Source: Deferribacteraceae bacterium (GTDB taxonomy: Bacteria > Chrysiogenota > Deferribacteres > Deferribacterales > JAISNW01). From it: a stretch of 5,688 nt of DNA. The position numbers and the translations under genes are program-made. The first letter of the stretch is position 1. Each line of letters opens with the position of its first letter. The stretch covers positions 1-5,688 of the forward strand of contig JAITJJ010000080.1 of NCBI GenBank assembly GCA_031278965.1, given 5' to 3'. Positions 1-4,784 of the stretch are shown one piece after another. The notes beneath the pieces were generated by a model. It was given only the letters and a program-made list of their open reading frames with translations, was not told the origin of the DNA and did not search any database.

Positions 1-111
1 CACCGGGAGACATTATCATAAGTGAATCAGAGCGGATATAATCGGAGTAAAAGCATCTTATATTATTATCTATTTCAGGATTTTTGCCGTTCTCTATGGG
101 AAAATAACTAC
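1..111. other. Region downstream of the porin gene, no supported gene
   Basis: These 111 AT-rich bases follow the porin stop codon and run to the window edge. I found no convincing hairpin plus T-run terminator, so transcription may continue to the left. On the minus strand an ATG at 17-19 and another at 11-13 open a frame to the edge (Met-Ile-Met-Ser-Pro-Gly). It has no good ribosome site and is too short to call. Confidence 0.5.
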
Positions 112-1326
112 TTAGAACCGCACCTGCAGAAAGAGGTCAAAGCTGCTGAAATCCTTATAGTTGGGATCGTTGGAATCCTCGTTATTAAAATCAGTCAGCG
201 AATATTCTGCTGTCAGTTTGAGATCTTGCTTAAAAAGGTAGTAGTTCATACCAAACGCCGTCCTTTTTACATCTTGATCATAGAAATCTGTATTGGTAAC
301 AACGTTATTGAGGTTGGCAAACGTGAAGTCGTCGTATCTGGCAAAAACTTGCAGGGTACCGGGTCCTATATCCATCGGCAAAAGATAGCCTACCTTTAAA
401 TAGTAGCCGTGCTTCTGACCGTTTAAGCCGTATGAACCGACGCCCGGATCGGCAAAAGTATGTGCATCGTCAAAGCTAATATCCAGATATGCGGCGGAAA
501 AGGTAAATGTTCCTATATCCTTGAAAGTCTGCTCATAAAAGAGGTCAAACGAATAGGCGGAATAATCTTTTACCTTATCTTTGCTGCGTATATCGCCGTA
601 AACTGCTTTAGATTCATACTGGTATGCGGCGCCTATGGTAAGTACATCTTTGACGCCCAGATATGTCCCTGCCAAGCCGTAATTCTTCTCAGGGTTCAGG
701 AAAGACCCCTGCAGCCTTATTGTGTAACGGAAGGTTGATGCCGGCGAAGGATCATAGATGCTGTCGGCATGCCCGTCCATTGCGTCCACACGGTATTGGA
801 GTTTGTTATTAAGAAAGTTCCCCCATACTGCAACACCCATATCACGGCTTGTTTTATAAGGGATTGAAACGAACACCGACCTGTCTATGGTGAGCGATTC
901 AAAGCATGATTCAAGGTTTTCACGGGTCAGGTTGTGTTTTAGTTTACCGGCAAATACGTTGAAAAAGGCGTACGGCATAAAACGGACATACGCGTCTGAG
1001 ACATAGAAATTTCTGCTGCTGTCTGACGGATCGACTGAAAGAATGTTTATCGTCTTCTGTTCAATATATTCCGTCTGCAGATAAAATCCGAGCCATTCGT
1101 TGTATGTGCCTATAAAACCAATTCTATTGCGGTTGAAATTAAATTCATAGGTGTCCTCGTCAGAATCATGTCCGCTGCCGGTATCTCTGTAGGAAATACC
1201 GAACTGCCCTTCGTATGTGATTCTAAGAAGTTTCCCGTCTGCCACCTCAATAGGGGGGAAGGCGTATGCCGTTCCGGTCATCGCCAGAACAAGAACCAAA
1301 GTAAGCTTAAAATAATCCAAACGCAT
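112..1326 (-). CDS. OprO/OprP-like outer-membrane porin
   Basis: The 404-residue precursor has a clear signal peptide (hydrophobic 8-17, probable cleavage after TAYA, residue 22). The remainder alternates polar and hydrophobic residues and is rich in Tyr, Phe and Gly, as expected for a beta-barrel. It ends in LFLQVRF, with the terminal Phe recognised by the BAM assembly machinery. DAYVRF with an FAGKLK segment (111-130), SRDMGVAVWG (160-169) and NYYLF near 361-365 resemble the phosphate-selective porin O/P family (PF07396), whose members admit anions such as phosphate. Length is close to that of the family. By position, 2 nt after the transporter gene, I infer it brings an anionic substrate of this pathway into the periplasm; a barrel partner for the cytochromes is the alternative. 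A single cysteine (Cys141) is unusual for such a barrel. It has a strong but distant ribosome site and is the last gene visible in the operon. Confidence 0.88.
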   Translation of the reverse strand: MRLDYFKLTLVLVLAMTGTAYAFPPIEVADGKLLRITYEGQFGISYRDTGSGHDSDEDTYEFNFNRNRIGFIGTYNEWLGFYLQTEYIEQKTINILSVDPSDSSRNFYVSDAYVRFMPYAFFNVFAGKLKHNLTRENLESCFESLTIDRSVFVSIPYKTSRDMGVAVWGNFLNNKLQYRVDAMDGHADSIYDPSPASTFRYTIRLQGSFLNPEKNYGLAGTYLGVKDVLTIGAAYQYESKAVYGDIRSKDKVKDYSAYSFDLFYEQTFKDIGTFTFSAAYLDISFDDAHTFADPGVGSYGLNGQKHGYYLKVGYLLPMDIGPGTLQVFARYDDFTFANLNNVVTNTDFYDQDVKRTAFGMNYYLFKQDLKLTAEYSLTDFNNEDSNDPNYKDFSSFDLFLQVRF

Positions 1327-1328
1327 TG

Positions 1329-1871
1329 TTAAGATTTGATCCTCCTTTTAGCGCTGGCGAACTTATATACTACCGCCGAGAGAGCGGCTATGAGCAGGAT
1401 GAGCGCCCAATGGTTTATACCCGATATCCCCTCCCACGTAATCTTGCCGTAAAAACCCGTTTGCGTCAGAGATAAAAAGAAAGGGAAGTTTATCCCGTAT
1501 ATCAAACCCCCTGTAAGAAAGCCCAACACCCCGGCGGAGAGATAGTCGAGATTCCCCTGCCCTATCCCGGCAAGGATCGTCCCCGGACAGGTTCCCGCTA
1601 CCGCCATCCCGACGCCGAATACCGCTCCGCCAAGAAGATTGCCTAAAATATAGGTGTTATGAAGATAAAGTGTCTGCGCACCCGCGAACCCTATATCCGA
1701 AAAAGCAAAATATACTATCCCGCCTACGCTTATGGCGGAAAACATAAACTGCATCATAAGGTTGTCCCTGAAACGGAACTGGTTTACAACTTTGTCATAA
1801 TGTCCAAGCCCTGCTTTTTGCAAGGAAAAACCAAATAGAAAGCCAACCGACACAGGTATGATAAAGTTCAT
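1329..1871 (-). CDS. YeeE/YedE-family sulfur transporter, second half (GTCPGT subunit; DUF6691-like)
   Basis: This 180-residue membrane protein has hydrophobic spans at about 3-17, 40-57, 75-93, 110-134 and 154-170. GFLFGFSLQKAG near the N-terminus and GVGMAVAGTCPGT at 86-98 match the second half of split YeeE/YedE transporters; Cys95 is the only cysteine and is presumably the substrate-contacting thiol. Together with the preceding gene it should form one transporter for a small sulfur (or selenium) species across the inner membrane. The frame stays open upstream to 2093, but those 74 extra residues lie inside the preceding gene and read as its out-of-frame shadow. The ATG at 1871 is preferred: it follows the preceding stop by 2 nt, has GGGAGA 11 nt upstream, and begins directly with the first membrane segment. 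The C-terminal tail AKRRIKS is basic, fitting a cytoplasmic end. Its AAA-AGG-AGG codons double as the ribosome-binding site of the porin gene. Confidence 0.9.
   Translation of the reverse strand: MNFIIPVSVGFLFGFSLQKAGLGHYDKVVNQFRFRDNLMMQFMFSAISVGGIVYFAFSDIGFAGAQTLYLHNTYILGNLLGGAVFGVGMAVAGTCPGTILAGIGQGNLDYLSAGVLGFLTGGLIYGINFPFFLSLTQTGFYGKITWEGISGINHWALILLIAALSAVVYKFASAKRRIKS
1341..1348 (-). promoter_or_regulatory. Ribosome-binding site of the porin gene, inside the preceding coding sequence
   Basis: On the minus strand this reads AAAGGAGG, an eight-base match to the complement of the 16S rRNA 3' end and the strongest such site in the window. It encodes Lys-Arg-Arg codons near the end of the second transporter subunit. 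The gap to the porin ATG is 14 nt, longer than the usual 5-10, and no alternative start codon lies between. Coupling to termination of the upstream gene is likely (inference). Confidence 0.75.
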
Positions 1872-1873
1872 AG

Positions 1874-2404
1874 TCAATACTTTCTCCCGTATATTAAAAG
1901 CGCTGTGATTATCCCGGCGGAAAATACACCCGTTATAAAAAGCAGCCCCGCCGGAGATAAAAGAAATACCCCCGTTATCCCAAGTCCGCTTGTGCACCCG
2001 CCGGCTATGCTTGCTCCTATCTGCAATAAAACACACCCGAAAAAGAGGGCGGTTAACCTCTTTACCCTGCTTGCTCCAAAGAGAGGCAGCCAAACCTTAT
2101 CTGGAAACCAGCGGAGCTTAAAATCTCCAGAGAACTTTGCGGCAAGAAAGGCTCCGGCAATCATCCCTATAAACTGGAGCGTCTGATAGTCGGCAACAGG
2201 GGGCTTAACCCTGATAAAATACACCGTGCGGCTTATATCAAGGTTAAAGAGAGAAACAAGGATACTCACACAGCTTTCAAACCCTCCAGACGCCCCCATT
2301 ACCTTCTCAGCGGCAAGGCAGCTAAGTGCAGCGGCTATCCCGGTAAGCGATCCCGCAACAAAACCAGACCACCTCTTCATTTTAAAAAATTCCAAAACTC
2401 TCAT
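1874..2404 (-). CDS. YeeE/YedE-family sulfur transporter, first half (GGCTSG subunit)
   Basis: This 176-residue integral inner-membrane protein has hydrophobic stretches at about residues 12-32, 42-53, 74-89, 117-134 and 146-172. The family signature is GGCTSGLGITG at 135-145, matching the usual GGCTSGHGISG block, with Cys137 as the conserved thiol. YeeE/YedE proteins (Sulf_transp, PF04143) carry thiosulfate in the structurally studied bacterial YeeE, with conserved cysteines acting on the substrate. Related split pairs have been proposed to move persulfide-type sulfur, and some YedE members are linked to selenium metabolism by comparative genomics. In many genomes the protein is split in two, as here. 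The usual His in the signature is Leu141. I chose the ATG at 2404 because AGAGGG sits 6 nt upstream and it lies 2 nt after the desulfurase stop codon; the ATG at residue 9 has no comparable ribosome site. Which sulfur or selenium species is carried is not determined. Confidence 0.9.
   Translation of the reverse strand: MRVLEFFKMKRWSGFVAGSLTGIAAALSCLAAEKVMGASGGFESCVSILVSLFNLDISRTVYFIRVKPPVADYQTLQFIGMIAGAFLAAKFSGDFKLRWFPDKVWLPLFGASRVKRLTALFFGCVLLQIGASIAGGCTSGLGITGVFLLSPAGLLFITGVFSAGIITALLIYGRKY
1883..1888 (-). promoter_or_regulatory. Ribosome-binding site that decides the start of the second transporter subunit
   Basis: GGGAGA on the minus strand lies 11 nt before the ATG at 1871, within the last codons of the first subunit. 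It supports a 180-residue protein over the longer open frame that extends to 2093. Confidence 0.6.
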
Positions 2405-2406
2405 CT

Positions 2407-3636
2407 CTATCCCTCTGTTAAAAACTCTTGCAAAGAATCTATGAGGAGATCCACTTCTTTTTTGCGGTTGTAAAATCCAAAACTGACGCGAACCATACCC
2501 GGTCTTTCGCTCAAAGGTTTATGCTTATACTTAAGAATTTCATCTCCGGAAAGCCTCAAAAGATTTTGGACATACGGCTGGGCGCAAAAACACCCGCTCC
2601 GCACCGCTATCCCCGCCCTGTCTGACAGAGCGGCTGATAAATCCTCATGAAAGATATCTTTCAGATTAAAAGTTATTACCCCGATTCTGGGAAGCGATCT
2701 ATCGGAGTAAAGCTTTATCCCCTTAATACCGCTTAACTTCTCAAACGCATAAGCGCTAAGCTCCGCCTCGCGGTTCCCGATATTGCGCATACCAAAGGTT
2801 TTTAAACTCTTAATCGCCGCAAGAAGCGCAACTACCCCAATAAGATTAGGCGTTCCGCCTTCCTCGTTATGCGGCGGATCATCCCATATCACATCCCCTT
2901 CCGTAACAAATTTAACCGTTCCCCCGCCGGAACAGTCAGGTTCGCCGGTAAAGCTTCCGCTATGTCCGATTAAAACCCCTATCCCAAACGGGGCATACAT
3001 CTTATGAGAGGAAAACGCAATATAATCAATATGATCAGAGGCATATCTATCCTTCATATCAAGCGGGAGGTGCGCAGTGTATTGGGCGCAGTCGGCAAAG
3101 ATCTCCGCTCCGTATCTGTGGGAGATCTCCGCAATCTGATGAAGCGGATTGACATATCCCGTTACGTTGGAAGCAGCCGTTACCGCAACAAGACGCACCC
3201 TCCCCGCATTCTCCTTAAGTTTGATTTCAAGATCCTCCAGATCCAACCTCCCGCTCGGAGTAAGTCCGGCGTAGAGAACTTTGAAATTCCTTCTCCACGG
3301 CAGATCGTTGGAGTGATGCTCCATACGGGTGGCTATGACGGTATCCTTCTTTCCCGAAGAACGGGAAAGCCGGTTGGAGAGTTTATTTATAGCCTCCGTA
3401 GTATTTTTAAGATATATAAGGGTATTCTGCTCGGCGGAAGCGCCGAAAAAATCCATTATCTCATATCTGGAGGCTTCATACAGCTCTGAGGATAAGCGGG
3501 AATGTTTCCCGTTCCCCCTGTGAACGGACGCGTAGATTGGAGCGAATTCCCTTACCGCCTTAATCACGCTCCGTAACGGCGGAGTAGTGGCTGCGTTGTC
3601 AAAGTTTATCTCGTCACTCTTCCATACTATACGCAT
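2407..3636 (-). CDS. PLP-dependent cysteine desulfurase / selenocysteine lyase-like enzyme (class V aminotransferase fold)
   Basis: The 409-residue cytosolic protein has no signal peptide. Motifs in order are the N-terminal NFDNAATT (11-18), VHRGNGKHS (38-46), MEHHSN (105-110, PLP-stacking His), the ADCAQ segment with Asp182 and Gln185 that contact PLP, SSHKMYAPFG (209-218) with Lys212 as the Schiff-base lysine, and RSGCFCAQPYV (346-356), where Cys351 aligns with the persulfide-forming cysteine of SufS/CsdA (RxGxxCAQP). Known members remove sulfur or selenium from cysteine or selenocysteine, leaving alanine and an enzyme-bound persulfide or selenide. Length is normal for group II desulfurases. 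No SUF or ISC scaffold gene is adjacent; the neighbours are cytochromes and a YeeE/YedE pair, so a role in sulfur/selenium trafficking is more likely than housekeeping Fe-S assembly (inference). GAGGAG lies 10 nt before the ATG. The extra Cys349, two residues before Cys351, is discussed under findings. Other class V enzymes are possible, but the intact cysteine favours a desulfurase or lyase. Confidence 0.9.
   Translation of the reverse strand: MRIVWKSDEINFDNAATTPPLRSVIKAVREFAPIYASVHRGNGKHSRLSSELYEASRYEIMDFFGASAEQNTLIYLKNTTEAINKLSNRLSRSSGKKDTVIATRMEHHSNDLPWRRNFKVLYAGLTPSGRLDLEDLEIKLKENAGRVRLVAVTAASNVTGYVNPLHQIAEISHRYGAEIFADCAQYTAHLPLDMKDRYASDHIDYIAFSSHKMYAPFGIGVLIGHSGSFTGEPDCSGGGTVKFVTEGDVIWDDPPHNEEGGTPNLIGVVALLAAIKSLKTFGMRNIGNREAELSAYAFEKLSGIKGIKLYSDRSLPRIGVITFNLKDIFHEDLSAALSDRAGIAVRSGCFCAQPYVQNLLRLSGDEILKYKHKPLSERPGMVRVSFGFYNRKKEVDLLIDSLQEFLTEG
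2411..2416 (-). promoter_or_regulatory. Ribosome-binding site that decides the start of the first transporter subunit
   Basis: AGAGGG on the minus strand lies 6 nt before the ATG at 2404 and overlaps the last codons of the desulfurase-like gene. It favours this start over the in-frame ATG eight codons later, which follows an AT-rich stretch without a good site. Confidence 0.6.
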
Positions 3637-3646
3637 TTATCTTGTT

Positions 3647-3652
3647 CTCCTC
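3647..3652 (-). promoter_or_regulatory. Ribosome-binding site of the desulfurase-like gene
   Basis: GAGGAG on the minus strand lies 10 nt before the ATG at 3636, in the 38-nt gap after the seven-heme cytochrome. I see no promoter or hairpin in that gap, so read-through from the cytochromes is expected. Confidence 0.6.
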
Positions 3653-3674
3653 AAATTGCTATAGGTTTTGAGCG

Positions 3675-4784
3675 TCATCTTCTTTCGGCATTTCTGTCTA
3701 CGGCGTTTTTCATCTGTTCTATCTTTTGAATATACCATTTAGCATACCCGGGGGTCTTTGCCGAAAAGCGCAGATACTCCTCCTCCGTCACAAAAGAAGC
3801 GTTCTCTATAGAAAAATAGCTGCTGTTATGGAAACTTCCGATGGGAAGCCCATCCTTTTCCAAAAGAAAGATTCTATCTTCACCCTTTTCCAGCAGATAT
3901 TTGCGGCGGTTGCTGTGGCAGCCTTCGCAGGTAACAGTTTCCCGCCTTATAGTATGCGGATAAAACGGTTTCCACTTGTCAGAGAGCATCACGTTTTCCC
4001 TTGAACCATCGGTATCGGAAAAGAACGTTATTAACGGACGGATGGGGGTATAGCGGTTCTGTGCATCTTTGCCTAAGACGACAGGTTCGTTAAGCACAGA
4101 AAAGGCGGAAACGGCGTATTCATCCATCCTCTTTAATTTGTCGAACTGCATAGCTTTAATCTTATCGGTAAGTTTAATAAAATAGACGCCGTATTCGTTA
4201 GGCGCCCAAGCGGCGTGGCAGGCTTCGCAGTTTAAGTTTTTATGGTTCTCTATCTGGTGGTCTAAAATTTCAGGGGAGTATGAATGGCACGATAAGCACC
4301 CCTTTGCCTTATTGCCGGCGGGCATTGAATGGCAATCGCCGCAAGCCATTCCGCTCTCTCTATGGATGTCGGGGAGCATCTTCATCCAATACTTCCCTCC
4401 GACGGAGATTCCCCGTTGGTAGCGCGAATGGTAGTCCCTCGCTCCGTAACCCAGATAATCCGCCCCCAGCTTGGTGTGGCACTTTATGCAAACCTCCGCT
4501 TCCGGAATTTCCGGTTTCTGGTGGCAGTCCGCACAGGCGGATACGCGGCGCCCTCCGCAGTTTTTCTCTCCGAAATCCTTATCGATCTTTTCAAAGGTTT
4601 CCTTTATAAACTCTGCTCTTCCGCCTCTGGCGGCGTGCTGATTATCTTTTAAGAAATCCGCCTTTTCGCTGTGGCAGGAGAGGCATTGCGCGCTCTCGGC
4701 GGTATCCCCGGTGAAGGGACAACCGGCTGCAGCAGCTTCAACGTATAAGAGAAGTATGGGCAGAATCAGAAAGAACTTTTTCAT
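3675..4784 (-). CDS. Secreted seven-heme c-type cytochrome
   Basis: This complete 369-residue protein starts with a Sec signal peptide (MKKFF, then a hydrophobic core to about residue 15, then AAAAGC). That fixes the ATG at 4784 even though it lies inside the upstream gene; GAGAAGAGAG lies just upstream of it. Seven CxxCH motifs begin at residues 34, 84, 99, 148, 163, 186 and 286, so seven c-type hemes are expected in the periplasm. The first six are clustered in residues 34-190. A region of about 95 residues with no motif follows, then the last heme, then about 79 residues without one. A weak lipobox (AAGC, Cys22) makes a lipoprotein possible. Residues about 170-312 resemble the preceding cytochrome, but that protein's CYGCH is replaced here by EYGVY (197-201). 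I infer an electron-transfer or reductase subunit working with the upstream cytochrome; the substrate cannot be read from the sequence. A 38-nt gap separates it from the desulfurase-like gene. Confidence 0.93.
   Translation of the reverse strand: MKKFFLILPILLLYVEAAAAGCPFTGDTAESAQCLSCHSEKADFLKDNQHAARGGRAEFIKETFEKIDKDFGEKNCGGRRVSACADCHQKPEIPEAEVCIKCHTKLGADYLGYGARDYHSRYQRGISVGGKYWMKMLPDIHRESGMACGDCHSMPAGNKAKGCLSCHSYSPEILDHQIENHKNLNCEACHAAWAPNEYGVYFIKLTDKIKAMQFDKLKRMDEYAVSAFSVLNEPVVLGKDAQNRYTPIRPLITFFSDTDGSRENVMLSDKWKPFYPHTIRRETVTCEGCHSNRRKYLLEKGEDRIFLLEKDGLPIGSFHNSSYFSIENASFVTEEEYLRFSAKTPGYAKWYIQKIEQMKNAVDRNAERR
3849..4277 (-). repeat. Paralogous cytochrome block, downstream copy with one heme site lost
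   Basis: Residues 170-312 of the seven-heme cytochrome match the block in the upstream gene. The first heme motif (CEACH, 186-190) and the last (CEGCH, 286-290) are kept. The middle one is absent: residues 197-201 read EYGVY (bases 4182-4196) exactly where the other copy has CYGCH. Spacing between the flanking hemes also differs, 96 residues here against 109 there. Confidence 0.7.

Noticed and set aside
1..19. Start of a further gene on the minus strand (ATG at 17-19 or 11-13)
   Set aside because: Only about six codons are visible, without a recognisable ribosome site.
37..42. TATAAT on the plus strand as a -10 promoter element
   Set aside because: No matching -35 element lies about 17 bases upstream, and no accepted gene lies downstream on that strand; likely chance in AT-rich sequence.
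22..399. 125-codon plus-strand open frame
   Set aside because: It lies antisense to the 3' end of the porin, whose signal peptide, barrel pattern and terminal Phe are all convincing. The plus-strand translation shows no family features.
1872..2093. N-terminal extension of the second transporter subunit
   Set aside because: The frame is open, but it lies within the first subunit's coding sequence, is not membrane-like, and the ATG at 1871 has its own ribosome site and starts at the first membrane span.
3004..3489. 161-codon plus-strand open frame
   Set aside because: It is antisense to the desulfurase-like gene, which carries intact catalytic motifs throughout this stretch. The translation is basic and featureless.
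3637..3674. Promoter or terminator between the seven-heme cytochrome and the desulfurase-like gene
   Set aside because: The 38-nt gap holds a ribosome site but no hairpin or -35/-10 pair that I can defend.
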